DNA of 64,000 nucleotides, taken from NCBI RefSeq assembly GCF_005221325.1, contig NZ_CP039888.1:1612001-1676000 (forward strand), in the 5' to 3' direction. This document shows positions 37,869 through 46,309 of the stretch, in pieces (position 1 is the stretch's first letter; each line of letters starts with the position of its first letter). Origin of the DNA: Agrobacterium tumefaciens (GTDB taxonomy: Bacteria > Pseudomonadota > Alphaproteobacteria > Rhizobiales > Rhizobiaceae). Under the pieces are notes generated by a model that made no database searches, was not told where the DNA came from, and worked only from the letters and a program-made list of their open reading frames with translations. A program made the translations under genes and the position numbers.

Positions 37869-38834
37869 TCAGCTGGCCTTCGGCCGCCAGACGATATCCG
37901 TCACCTTGAGTTTCTTCGGCACGATCTTCAGATCGTAGAATTCGTCGGCCAGCGCCTGCTGGTAGGCGATGGCTTCATCCGGGACCAGCGACACCCGCCC
38001 GAGATCGGCGCCCGGTCGCGTCAGCGAGACCTTGGTGACATCCTCCGGAACGCCCGTGATCGCCGCCAGCGACTTCGCGGTCGCGTCGATATTGGCCTGC
38101 GCCTTCGCGCCGACACTTGCGAGTTCCTTGAGGATCAGCGGCACGAGATCGGGATTGCCTTCAACGAAGTCGCCATTGGCGAGGAAATAGCTCCAGGGAT
38201 CAACAATGCCTTCTGCGGTGGAAAGAACCCGCGTCGTCGGCTCCTTTTCCGCCACGGCAAAATAGGGATCCCAGATCGACCATGCATCGATGCTGCCGCT
38301 ACGGAAGGCGGCGGCTGCATCCGGGGGGGCAAGATCGACGGGCGTGATGTCGGCCAATGTCAGCCCCGCCTTTCGCAGCGCCTTGACGGTGACATTATGG
38401 GCGCTGGAGCCGCGCTTGAAGGCGACCTTCTTGCCTTTCAGGTCTTCCAGTGTCTTCAGCGGCGAATCCCTCTGCACGAGGATGGCCGACCCGCCGGCCG
38501 CTGCCTTGTAGGTGCCGACGTAACGCAGATTACCGCCGGCGGCCTGCGCGAAAAGCGGCGGCACATCGCCGGTCGGCCCGATATCCAGCGCGCCTGCGCC
38601 CAGCGCTTCGAGCAGCGGCGGCCCGGAGGAAAACTCCGACCATTTGACCTCGATGCCGCGATCCTTCAACAAGGCCTCCAGCGCACCCTGGCTTTTCGCC
38701 AGCGCAATCACGCCATTCTTCTGCCAGCCGATCCGCAATGTGGTCGTCGCGGCCGAAGCGCGGCGGATATGCGGCAGAAACACCGCCCCCGTCGCACCTG
38801 CAAGCAGTCCCAATGTTCCGCGTCGTGTGATCAT
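37869..38834 (-). CDS. Aliphatic-sulfonate-type ABC transporter binding protein (orphan)
   Basis: A 321-residue NMT1/SsuA-like periplasmic protein. An RRGTLGLLAGATGAVFLPHIRRASA leader with a twin-arginine-like start is followed by LRIGWQKNGVIALAKSQGALEALL, EFSSGPPLLEALGAGALDIGPTGDVPPL and GKKVAFKRGSSAHNVTVKAL, the SsuA ligand-binding segments. WSIWDPYFAVAEKE fits too. The start at 38834 is preferred over 38861 because MITRRGTLG is the normal leader. No ssuC permease or ssuB ATPase is nearby, so it must use another transporter or be a stray copy. Sulfonate is the likely ligand class; nitrate or taurine are alternatives. Confidence 0.85.
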   Translation of the reverse strand: MITRRGTLGLLAGATGAVFLPHIRRASAATTTLRIGWQKNGVIALAKSQGALEALLKDRGIEVKWSEFSSGPPLLEALGAGALDIGPTGDVPPLFAQAAGGNLRYVGTYKAAAGGSAILVQRDSPLKTLEDLKGKKVAFKRGSSAHNVTVKALRKAGLTLADITPVDLAPPDAAAAFRSGSIDAWSIWDPYFAVAEKEPTTRVLSTAEGIVDPWSYFLANGDFVEGNPDLVPLILKELASVGAKAQANIDATAKSLAAITGVPEDVTKVSLTRPGADLGRVSLVPDEAIAYQQALADEFYDLKIVPKKLKVTDIVWRPKAS

Positions 38835-39065
38835 ATCGATATCCCTCGCTGTTGCCATCATCAGATATTAAAAGCGTAGATATTCGAGGGATTTTATCAA
38901 AATCCCACTTTGCGCGGATACGGCGTGGAGAGAATTGAATGTGCGAATTTGCCTGATAGGGCGGAATAAGATTGTCGTGCCTTCATGATGCATATCGGAT
39001 GACCTTCCGGTAGGATCGGCCACTCGCGCGCCAGATCAATGGGGGAAAGCGTGCCCTAAATAAAA

Positions 39066-39096
39066 ATGCCCTCCCCGGCGACCGGAAAGGGCATCG
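39066..39096 (-). terminator. Intrinsic terminator of the Lrp-family gene
   Basis: On the minus strand agggcat / atgccct (39088-39094 and 39066-39072) with inner ccgg pairs forms a stem followed by thymines (the adenine run near 39062-39065). Confidence 0.75.
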
Positions 39097-39120
39097 ATCA
39101 AAAACCTGATCAGCGGCGGA

Positions 39121-39609
39121 TCATTCTTCGCCGGATTTGGGATTATCCAGCAGCATGTAATCGAGCGGCAGTTCCGTCGTATATTTGATCTGCTCCATGG
39201 CAAAGGCGGAGGACACGTCGCGGATTTCGATCTTGGCGATCATCCGCTTGTAGAAGGCGTCATAGGCCGCGATATCAGGCACAACGACGCGTAGCAGATA
39301 GTCGACATCGCCGCTCATACGGTAGAACTCAACGACCTCAGGAAACTCGGAAACCACCTCGGAGAAACGCTTCAGCCACTCGATGGAGTGCGAAGCGGTG
39401 CGGATGGAGACGAAAACCGTGACCTTGGTGTTGACCTTCACGGGATCGAGCAAGGCCACACGCCGGCGGATAACGCCGTCTTCCTCCATCTTCTGGATAC
39501 GCCGCCAACAGGGCGTCGTGGAGAGGCCGACCTTTTTCGCCAGATCGGCAACGGCCAGCGTGGAATCCTCTTGCAGAATGCGCAAAATCTTACGGTCTAG
39601 GCGATCCAA
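39121..39609 (-). CDS. Lrp/AsnC-family transcriptional regulator
   Basis: A 162-residue regulator. The N-terminal helix-turn-helix (RKILRILQEDSTLAVADLAKKVGLSTTPCWRRIQKMEEDGVI) occupies residues 5-48 with the standard wing. VEFYRMSGDVDYLLRVVVPDIAAYDAFYKRMI is the effector-binding RAM domain. These proteins sense amino acids and form octamers. A long AT-rich upstream (39610-39680) would suit autoregulation. Target genes cannot be inferred: both flanking genes are unrelated (sulfonate-type binding protein, DNA glycosylase). Confidence 0.92.
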   Translation of the reverse strand: MDRLDRKILRILQEDSTLAVADLAKKVGLSTTPCWRRIQKMEEDGVIRRRVALLDPVKVNTKVTVFVSIRTASHSIEWLKRFSEVVSEFPEVVEFYRMSGDVDYLLRVVVPDIAAYDAFYKRMIAKIEIRDVSSAFAMEQIKYTTELPLDYMLLDNPKSGEE

Positions 39610-39679
39610 TGCGTCTATCCTCCTGAATTAATTTCCTTTCAATACACTAATTTTTACAGAAAAACAGAAAATTGTTTCA

Positions 39680-40333
39680 CTAAACTCGCATTTCCACATG
39701 TTGTCGTAGAACCGGAAGCAGCTCGTACGTGAACCACGGGTTCTTTTTCAGCCAGCCCGTGTTGCGCCAACTCGGATGCGGCAGAGGCAAAATGCCGGGG
39801 CCGGAATTGGCATGGAGGTAGCTGCGCCAGTTCTGCACCGTTTCGGTCATGGTTTTATGCCGCCTTTCGCCGAGGTGAAAAGCCTGCGCATATTGTCCGA
39901 TAGCCAGGATCAGCTCCACCTGCGGCATTGCCGTCATCACCCGCTCACGCCATAAGGGCGCACATTCCCGCCGTGGCGGCAGATCGCCCCCCTTGTCATC
40001 ATAACCGGGAAAACAGAAACCCATGGGCACGACGGCGAAACGGTCCGGGTCGTAGAACGTCTCCCGATCGACATCGAGCCATTGCCGCAGCCTGTCGCCA
40101 GAGGCATCGTTGAAGGGTATGCCGGTTTCGTGCACACGCAGCCCCGGCGCCTGCCCGGCGATCAGAATTTTAGCCTTCGTCGAGATCACGACCACCGGCC
40201 GCGGTTCATGCGGCAGGCGATCAGCCATTCCCTTCAGCGGTGCGTCGCGACAGAGACGACAGCGGGCGATCTCGCCACGCAGCCCATCCAGCCTGTCATT
40301 CAGTAACCACTGGGATCGCTCTGCCTCAGCCAT
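39680..40333 (-). CDS. Uracil-DNA glycosylase-family protein
   Basis: A 217-residue protein of the uracil-DNA glycosylase superfamily (family 4/5-like). Residues 23-31, CRLCRDAPL, hold two cysteines as in iron-sulfur types. ILIAGQAPGLRVHETGIPFNDASGDRLRQWL holds the GQAPG..E motif of the active site, and LPLPHPSWRNTGWLKKNPWF is the C-terminal motif with the leucine/histidine catalytic loop. Only two of the cluster cysteines of families 4/5 are obvious, so cluster binding is uncertain. It overlaps the downstream thermonuclease gene by eight bases. Confidence 0.85.
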   Translation of the reverse strand: MAEAERSQWLLNDRLDGLRGEIARCRLCRDAPLKGMADRLPHEPRPVVVISTKAKILIAGQAPGLRVHETGIPFNDASGDRLRQWLDVDRETFYDPDRFAVVPMGFCFPGYDDKGGDLPPRRECAPLWRERVMTAMPQVELILAIGQYAQAFHLGERRHKTMTETVQNWRSYLHANSGPGILPLPHPSWRNTGWLKKNPWFTYELLPVLRQHVEMRV

Positions 40334-40919
40334 GATCCCACCCCAGAAGATGGCGGATGACGGTCAAAAAGCCCGCTGCCGGCGTTTCCAGATCCGCTGC
40401 CCGGTGCTCACGACGCCACTCGGAGGGTTTTTCGAATTCTCCGGCCCAGATACCCCGCTCCTCCCGCCGTGCCCTCGCCTGCTCGGCGGAAAACTGGAAA
40501 TAACCTGATGCGACGGCAAAGCCCGCCGAGACCATTTCCGAGGACACATCCTTGCCATCAGCCGTACAATAAACGAGCTGTCGCCCGTAACGGTCCCTCG
40601 AGCTGCCGGAACAGGAGAAATCCCGCGCCGTCACCAGCCGTTGCAGCGCCCCGCGCGCCTCCACCCCGCAGGGCCAGCTCTCACCGCCGCGCAGGCATGT
40701 CTGCGCAAGCTCCGGCGCATCGATGCCGAGCAGCCGGAAGCGTTCGTCTCCCTTGGAAAGCGTATCGCCATCGATCACGAAGAAACGGCCGACATGGGTC
40801 TCGCTGTTGATCTGGTCGAGCTTGGCGGCAATGAGAATGCCGAAAAAAACCGTGGCGAGAAAAAGCCCGCCGTCGCGAATTGCCGAAAAACGCCCGCGCC
40901 TGCCTCCATTTCGTCTCAT
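40326..40919 (-). CDS. Thermonuclease (staphylococcal nuclease-like) family protein
   Basis: A 197-residue protein with one N-terminal hydrophobic segment (LFLATVFFGILIAAKL) as a signal anchor. It is followed by an SNase fold: VIDGDTLSKGDERFRLLGIDAPEL is the calcium/active-site region, RDRYGRQLVYC the second catalytic part, and GYFQFSAEQARARREERGIWAG the last helix with its conserved W. Such proteins are secreted or membrane-attached nucleases. The ATG at 40919 is preferred (MRRNGGRRGRFS). Its last codons overlap the glycosylase start, so the two form one transcription unit. Confidence 0.88.
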   Translation of the reverse strand: MRRNGGRRGRFSAIRDGGLFLATVFFGILIAAKLDQINSETHVGRFFVIDGDTLSKGDERFRLLGIDAPELAQTCLRGGESWPCGVEARGALQRLVTARDFSCSGSSRDRYGRQLVYCTADGKDVSSEMVSAGFAVASGYFQFSAEQARARREERGIWAGEFEKPSEWRREHRAADLETPAAGFLTVIRHLLGWDHG

Positions 40920-41026
40920 GTCACAACAAACCCTTGTCAGAAATGGCAAACAAATCCTTTCACGGCAGCATCTTCTTAAGATTTTGGGCGTAGCCTGCAA
41001 GGGTTCATGTCACCTGCGTTGTAACA

Positions 41027-42562
41027 ATGAGTAAAAGCGTCAGCACGTCCACCGACAAGATCATCGTCGACCGTTCGAAAAAACACCGCAACAAGGCGGT
41101 TTTCGACACGGTGAAGACGACGCGTGAACGCCTGCAGCAGGGAGCAGGCGGAAACGAAGCCTATGAACGCGAAATGCTGACCATGCACATCGCCGAAGCC
41201 CTGCAGGGCGCGATGATCATGCCGCTTTTCATCGTGCTTGCCTCCATCATCGGCCTTTACATCACCCGCGATATCAGCCTGATCATATGGTCGCTGATTG
41301 CGTTGAGCTTTCACGCCATGTCGCTGGTGCTGGCGAAACGGGCCGCCAAACAGGAGATCACGGACGAAAATCTCCAGCATTGGAAAAACCTCTTTCTCGC
41401 CATGCAGATCCTCATCGGCTGCGCCTGGGCCATGTTCGCACTGGCCGAGCCGGTGCGCAACGACCCGACGCTCGTTCTTTTCTTCAAGGGCGCAACGCTG
41501 CTGATCGCGCTTTCGCTCACCGCCATGGCCAATTTTATGTTGCGGCGGGCAACCTTCATGACCTTCCTGCCGGTACTGGCCGCACTTTGCATCACGTCGG
41601 CTATTTCGCGGGACCCCTTTGATGTCGGTCTGGCGCTGATGTTCGGCATGGCGATCCTCTTCTGTCATCGCATCACCAGTCGGCTTTACCAGACCAGCAT
41701 CAAGCTCCTCTCCTCGCAGACGGAAAAGGACGACCTGATCGCCGAACTCGAAGTCGCCAATTCAGTGTCCGACGAAGCGCGGCGGCGCGCCGAAGAGGCC
41801 AATCTGGCAAAATCGCGCTTTCTCGCTTCCATGTCGCACGAGCTCAGAACCCCGCTCAACGCCATCCTCGGCTTTTCCGAGGTCATGTCCTCAGAGGTGC
41901 TCGGCCCGCTCAACAATCCGCTCTACAAGGAATATTCCGGCGATATCCATCGCTCCGGCCAGCATCTGCTCGATCTCATCAACGAAATCCTCGACCTCTC
42001 GCGCATCGAGGCCGGCCGCTACGATCTCAACGAGGAATCCATCTCCATGCTGGAAATCGCCGAGGATTGCATCGGCATGATCCAGCTGCGCGCCCGCGCG
42101 AAGAACATCAGGATTTCCCAGCAGTTCGAAGCCAGCCTGCCGCAGGTCTGGGCCGATGAGAAATCCATCCGCCAGGTCATTCTCAACCTGCTCTCCAATG
42201 CCGTGAAATTCACCCCGCAGGGTGGCGAAATCCTCGTGAAGGCGGGCTGGACGGCAGGCGGAGGGCAATATGTCTCTATCAGGGATAACGGCCCCGGCAT
42301 TCCCGAAGATGAGATTCCCGTGGTGCTGTCGGCCTTCGGGCAGGGATCGATCGCGATCAAGAGCGCGGAACAGGGAACGGGCCTTGGCCTGCCCATCGTT
42401 CAGGCCATCCTCGCCAAGCATGATGGCCAGTTCATCCTGAAATCGAAGTTGCGCGAAGGCACGGAAGGCATCGCCATTCTGCCGGCAAAGCGCGTGCTGC
42501 AAAGCCTGCCTGCGGTGGAAGAAACCCACGCCATCCAGCCACGCCGCCGGTCTTTCGCTTGA
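41027..42562 (+). CDS. Membrane sensor histidine kinase (PdhS/PleC/DivJ type)
   Basis: A 511-residue kinase. About six hydrophobic segments fill residues 55-220 (for example MPLFIVLASIIGLYI, WSLIALSFHAMSLVLA and GATLLIALSLTAMANF). ASMSHELRTPLNAILGFSEVMSSE at about 268-290 is the DHp box with the phosphorylated histidine. NLLSNAVKFTPQGGE, RDNGPGIPEDE and GTGLGLPIVQAILAKHDG are the ATP-binding N, G1 and G2 boxes. DHp and catalytic parts resemble the alphaproteobacterial PdhS family that acts on DivK-type regulators. Gene order downstream of recA suggests it may be Agrobacterium PdhS2, but I cannot confirm it. No partner response regulator is nearby. Confidence 0.88.
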   Translation: MSKSVSTSTDKIIVDRSKKHRNKAVFDTVKTTRERLQQGAGGNEAYEREMLTMHIAEALQGAMIMPLFIVLASIIGLYITRDISLIIWSLIALSFHAMSLVLAKRAAKQEITDENLQHWKNLFLAMQILIGCAWAMFALAEPVRNDPTLVLFFKGATLLIALSLTAMANFMLRRATFMTFLPVLAALCITSAISRDPFDVGLALMFGMAILFCHRITSRLYQTSIKLLSSQTEKDDLIAELEVANSVSDEARRRAEEANLAKSRFLASMSHELRTPLNAILGFSEVMSSEVLGPLNNPLYKEYSGDIHRSGQHLLDLINEILDLSRIEAGRYDLNEESISMLEIAEDCIGMIQLRARAKNIRISQQFEASLPQVWADEKSIRQVILNLLSNAVKFTPQGGEILVKAGWTAGGGQYVSIRDNGPGIPEDEIPVVLSAFGQGSIAIKSAEQGTGLGLPIVQAILAKHDGQFILKSKLREGTEGIAILPAKRVLQSLPAVEETHAIQPRRRSFA

Positions 42563-42578
42563 GCCGCAAAGACACCTG

Positions 42579-42983
42579 CTAGAAGAACAGCGACGTCACC
42601 AGCGAATACAGCACAAAAAATCCGTTTGCCATCAACAGGCAGAAGACGGCAAAGGAGCCGAGATCTTTGGCATGCCGCCCGACCGAGGAAATTTCCGGTG
42701 AAATGCGATCCACCAGCTCTTCGATGGCCGTATTCAACGCCTCAACCGAAAACAACAGCAGCATCAGCACAGTAAGGACGAGAAGATGCGCAAAGGGCGC
42801 GCCCACAACAAGAAGCAGGGCGAGCCCCACGCCGAAGGCGAGAACCTCGTGGCGGAACGCCGCTTCCTGCCACAGCCGGCCAAGCCCCTGCACGGAATAA
42901 CGCGCGGCGGCGAAAAGATGCCGCCAGCCTTTTTCCTTGCGAAAGGCGGGGTCCGGTTGCGGTCTTTGCGGCGTCGCGTCCAT
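42579..42983 (-). CDS. dgkA: Diacylglycerol kinase
   Basis: A 134-residue integral membrane kinase that phosphorylates diacylglycerol to recycle it to phosphatidate. GWRHLFAAARYSVQGLGRLWQEAAFRHEV is the amphipathic N-terminal helix. LLLFSVEALNTAIEELVDRISPEISSVGRHAKDLGSFAV is the strictly conserved DgkA catalytic segment with the EALNTAIE and DLGS motifs. Three membrane helices are visible. The start at 42983 gives MDATPQRPQ. It begins 8 bases after the end of cobT on the same strand, so cobT-dgkA form one operon. Confidence 0.93.
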   Translation of the reverse strand: MDATPQRPQPDPAFRKEKGWRHLFAAARYSVQGLGRLWQEAAFRHEVLAFGVGLALLLVVGAPFAHLLVLTVLMLLLFSVEALNTAIEELVDRISPEISSVGRHAKDLGSFAVFCLLMANGFFVLYSLVTSLFF

Positions 42984-42991
42984 CTTTGACC

Positions 42992-44026
42992 TCAATGCTC
43001 GGTGTGCGAGCTGATGCGGGTATCCACACCCGCCGCCTCGAACGTCGCCATGCCGGAATGGCAAGCTGCGGCGGCCTTGACGATGCCGGCGGCAAGTGCT
43101 GCACCAGTCCCTTCACCAAGCCGCATGCCAAGCGCCAGAAGCGGCGTCTTGCCAAGCTTTTCGACGGCAGCGAGATGGCCAGGCTCGCCCGAGACGTGGC
43201 CGATCAGGCAATGGTCGAGCGCCGAAGAATTGGCGGCCTTCAAGAGAGCGGCAGCGGCCGTTGCCACATAACCGTCGATCAGCACGGGGATGCGCTGCAC
43301 ACGGGCGGCAAGGATGGCGCCAGCAATCGCCGCGATCTCGCGGCCGCCAAGGCGGCGCATGATTTCCAGCGGATCGGACAGGTGGTCCTTGTGGAACTCC
43401 ACCGCAGCCTTCACCGCCGCGATCTTGCGGGCCATGACTTCGCCTTCCGAACCGGTGCCGGGACCGGTCCATTCTTCCGCCGTGCCGCCGTAAAGCGCGA
43501 GATTGATCGCCGCAGCAATGGTGGTGTTGCCGATACCCATTTCACCGACGCAGAGAAGATCAGTGCCGCCGGCAATCGCCTCCATGCCGAAGGCCATGGT
43601 GGCGGCACAGTCACGCTCCGAAAGAGCCGGCTCACAGGTGATGTCGCCGGTCGGATAATCGAGCGCCAGGTCGAAGATTTTGAGGCCGAGATCATTGGCA
43701 ACGCAGATCTGGTTGATGGCGGCACCACCTGCGGCGAAATTTTCGACCATCTGCTGTGTAACAGATGTCGGATAGGGCGTAACGCCGTGCCGGGTGACGC
43801 CGTGATTGCCAGCAAAAATCGCCACCAGCGGGCGAGTGACGGCGGGCGAACGGCCGGACCAGGCGGCGAGCCACATGGCGATTTCTTCCAGACGGCCGAG
43901 CGAACCTGCAGGCTTGGTTAGTTGCGCGTTGCGCTCCTTGGCCGCCACAAGCGCGTGCGTATCCGGGCCGGGAAGCTCGCGCAACAGCGCGCGAAAATCG
44001 TCGAAGGGCAATCCGCTCATGCTCAT
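42992..44026 (-). CDS. cobT: Nicotinate-nucleotide-dimethylbenzimidazole phosphoribosyltransferase
   Basis: CobT makes alpha-ribazole 5'-phosphate for the lower ligand of cobalamin. The 344-residue protein shows KPAGSLGRLEEIAMWLAAWS, FAGNHGVTRHGVTPYP, LCVGEMGIGNTTIAAAI and LVLAKEY-equivalent GGREIAAIAGAILAAR, and ends with GEGTGAALAAGIVKAAAACHSGMATFEAAGV, including the catalytic glutamate. All expected blocks are present. It is divergent from cobS across 150 bases. No cobalamin riboswitch is seen in that gap. Confidence 0.95.
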   Translation of the reverse strand: MSMSGLPFDDFRALLRELPGPDTHALVAAKERNAQLTKPAGSLGRLEEIAMWLAAWSGRSPAVTRPLVAIFAGNHGVTRHGVTPYPTSVTQQMVENFAAGGAAINQICVANDLGLKIFDLALDYPTGDITCEPALSERDCAATMAFGMEAIAGGTDLLCVGEMGIGNTTIAAAINLALYGGTAEEWTGPGTGSEGEVMARKIAAVKAAVEFHKDHLSDPLEIMRRLGGREIAAIAGAILAARVQRIPVLIDGYVATAAAALLKAANSSALDHCLIGHVSGEPGHLAAVEKLGKTPLLALGMRLGEGTGAALAAGIVKAAAACHSGMATFEAAGVDTRISSHTEH

Positions 44027-44178
44027 GGTGTCGGTCTCTTTCGTAGCCGGGTTGGCTGTCGCATCGGCTCATGCGTCCGGAACTTGTGTTTTCCGGCAAA
44101 TCGGTCTTTGTTGCGCCTCTCATAATCGCGGAAGCGCCGCGGAACAACCGGAAATGCAGCGACTGCAACGGAGAGAGC

Positions 44179-44964
44179 ATGAAGGCCGGGGATTTTGTAA
44201 CAGATGTCATGCATTCCCTCGCCTTTCTCAGCCGCCTGCCGGTTCCTTCGCGGTTTTTCGACAATACCGACGGCGTGTCGATGCGCCGCACCGCCCGCGC
44301 CTTTCCCGCTGCCGGTCTGCTGATCGCCCTGCCCGCCGCTTTCCTGGTGGTGATTTTCGCCGGTTTCGATGCATCGCCGCAGCTCACGGGCTGGCTCGCC
44401 ATCGGCCTGACGGCGCTCATGACAGGCGCATTGCATGAGGACGGGCTGGCCGACATGGCCGACGGTTTCGGCAGCGGCAAGGACAGGGCCCGCACGCTCG
44501 AGATCATGAAGGACAGCCGCATCGGCAGCTATGGCACCATCGCCATGGTTCTTTCCTTTGCGTTGCGTGCCACAGCACTCGCATCCCTGCTTGAGACTCT
44601 TCCTGGAAAAACCGCCGCCGCCTGCCTGATCGCCGCGCTCGTCCTCAGCCGCGCCCTGATGGTGTGGCACTGGCAAGCCCTTCCCGCCGCCAAGACCTCC
44701 GGCATTGCGGCAAATGCCGGCCAGCCGGGCGAAAGCGAACGCAACATCGCGCTGGTGACGGGTTTGCTGATCTTCCTGCTTTTCACGCTGCACGCCCTGC
44801 CGCTTGTCGCCATTGCATTTGTGCTGGCCGCCGCCTTCCTCGCGGCGGTGCTGTTCGGCAGGCTCTGCGACAGGAAGATCGGCGGCCATACCGGCGACAC
44901 CATCGGCGCCTGCCAGCAGATCACGGAGATCGTTACTCTCGTCGCCCTTGCTCTTGCGGCATGA
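44179..44964 (+). CDS. cobS: Adenosylcobinamide-GDP ribazoletransferase
   Basis: CobS (CobV in other nomenclature) joins alpha-ribazole and adenosylcobinamide-GDP in the last step of cobalamin assembly. A 261-residue multi-spanning protein with SLAFLSRLPVPSRFF at the start and LMTGALHEDGLADMADGFG, the acidic metal-binding motif. MKDSRIGSYGTIAMVLSFALRATAL and GRLCDRKIGGHTGDTIGACQQITEIV complete the family pattern. The ATG at 44179 follows ggagaga; an upstream start at 44071 is not family-like. It is divergent to cobT, and both act on the lower ligand. Confidence 0.95.
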   Translation: MKAGDFVTDVMHSLAFLSRLPVPSRFFDNTDGVSMRRTARAFPAAGLLIALPAAFLVVIFAGFDASPQLTGWLAIGLTALMTGALHEDGLADMADGFGSGKDRARTLEIMKDSRIGSYGTIAMVLSFALRATALASLLETLPGKTAAACLIAALVLSRALMVWHWQALPAAKTSGIAANAGQPGESERNIALVTGLLIFLLFTLHALPLVAIAFVLAAAFLAAVLFGRLCDRKIGGHTGDTIGACQQITEIVTLVALALAA

Positions 44965-44983
44965 CAGCCTGATATAGATCATC

Positions 44984-45175
44984 ATGGAAACACCCTGCAT
45001 CCATATCTGCCGCCTGGACGCGACCAACAGCCTCTGCATCGGCTGCGGCCGCACGCTGGGCGAAATCGGCGGCTGGGCAGGTTATAGCGACGAGAAGCGC
45101 CGCACGATCATGCGGGCACTGCCGCAGAGACTGGAAAATTTGAACGAGAGCGCCAAGGAGACACATACCGCATGA
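44984..45175 (+). CDS. DUF1289-family protein
   Basis: A 63-residue cysteine-rich protein. [29 protein letters not shown] holds the four cysteines of DUF1289, probably a metal or iron-sulfur site, and [19 protein letters not shown] is the conserved basic helix. The function is not known. It starts 19 bases after cobS and overlaps the next gene by four bases, so it is part of a cobS-DUF1289-protease unit. Confidence 0.9.
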   Translation: METPCIHICRLDATNSLCIGCGRTLGEIGGWAGYSDEKRRTIMRALPQRLENLNESAKETHTA

Positions 45176-45879
45176 ACAGACTGACCATCGTTCTCCTTCT
45201 GCTCGCCGTCGGCCTTGGCCTGCTGCTCATCAATCACGACGGCGGCCGAACACTCGGTATTGATAATGATCAATTCGCCCACGTCCTTTATCTTCTGCCC
45301 ATCGCCGGTCTCCTGTCCGCCGGCATATTGGCAGGAAGGCGCGGCAGCTTCGGCACTGTCATCCGCCAGCTTGCTGCCTGGCTCGTCATCATCCTCGGTC
45401 TCGCCTCGCTCTATCTCTATCGCTACGACCTGCAATCCTTTAGCGACCGCTTGCTGAGCGGCCTGATACCGGGCCGCGCCGTGGTGGTGACGACATCGGG
45501 CGGCGAACAGGAAATCGTGCTGCACAAATCGATGAGCGGCCATTTCGAGGCGAATGTCACCGTCGAAGGCAAGACGATCCACATGCTGGTCGATACCGGC
45601 GCGAGTTCGGTCGTGCTCGCCAATGCCGATGCGGCCGCGATTGGCATCGATACGACGGGCCTGCGTTACACCGTGCCTGTCATGACCGCGAACGGCCGCA
45701 CGGCAGCGGCGCCCGTCACCCTGTCCGAAATCGGCATCGGCCCGATCGCCAGACGCGACATTCCCGCCCTCGTTGCGAAGGACGGGCAACTGGGCCAGAG
45801 CCTGCTCGGCATGAGCTTCCTCTCGACGCTCGGTTCGCTGCAGATGCAGACCGACGAATTGCGGCTACGCGACCGTTGA
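45172..45879 (+). CDS. Retropepsin-like aspartic protease (TIGR02281 family)
   Basis: A 235-residue protein with three N-terminal hydrophobic segments ([37 protein letters not shown] and [17 protein letters not shown]). A periplasmic aspartic protease domain follows, with [18 protein letters not shown] holding the DTGA active aspartate. [38 protein letters not shown] is the second half of the family. The family is anchored in the inner membrane, and one active aspartate per chain implies a dimer. The substrate is unknown. Confidence 0.9.
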   Translation: MNRLTIVLLLLAVGLGLLLINHDGGRTLGIDNDQFAHVLYLLPIAGLLSAGILAGRRGSFGTVIRQLAAWLVIILGLASLYLYRYDLQSFSDRLLSGLIPGRAVVVTTSGGEQEIVLHKSMSGHFEANVTVEGKTIHMLVDTGASSVVLANADAAAIGIDTTGLRYTVPVMTANGRTAAAPVTLSEIGIGPIARRDIPALVAKDGQLGQSLLGMSFLSTLGSLQMQTDELRLRDR

Positions 45880-46045
45880 ACCTCATCCCCTTTTAGGTTC
45901 ACCATCCGGATTTTGCGCGAGCCACAATCGTTGAAAGGAAATACCCCGTTGCAACTATAATCGAGATGTTCTTTTCGCGCCGACCTGCCATGGCACAGCA
46001 TTGCCTCTTGATTCCTTCCTATTTGATAATTTATGTTGTCATTGT
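45880..46045. other. Intergenic region upstream of the FMN riboswitch
   Basis: About 165 bases between the protease gene and the riboswitch, holding the ribB promoter. A weak -35 (ttgcct, near 46003) and -10 (gataat, near 46025) are candidates only. Confidence 0.35.
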
Positions 46046-46188
46046 TCTCAGGGCGGGGTGCAATTCCCCACCGGCGGTATCGGGATTTTCCCGGAGCCCG
46101 CGAGCGCTTCCGGTCTCCAAAGCCGGAAGGTCAGCAGATCCGGTGAGAGGCCGGAGCCGACGGTATAGTCCGGATGGAAGAGGACAAG
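46046..46188 (+). promoter_or_regulatory. FMN riboswitch (RFN element) controlling ribB
   Basis: The conserved RFN pieces occur in order: tctcagggcggggtg with caattccccaccggcggta, agcccgcgagcg, ccggtctccaaagccggaaggtcagcagatccggtg, agaggccggagccgacggta and tagtccggatggaagaggaca. Together they form the six-arm FMN-binding fold. The leader then has two short hairpins (46249-46264 and 46269-46285) without a U-run, followed by the ribosome site, so control is probably translational. Confidence 0.95.
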
Positions 46189-46309
46189 GCATAAAGACGC
46201 CCGCGCGTAGTGGGCTTCGCATTGCATTGTTCGCCCAAGGGATATTTGGCGCTTCTTGAAGCGCGAAAATGCCGCAAACCGGCATAACCCTTGAAAGGCT
46301 TGATAGAAA

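Noticed and set aside
44027..44178. Cobalamin riboswitch between cobT and cobS
   Set aside because: The 150-base gap lacks the B12-box and the other conserved arms; nothing similar was seen.
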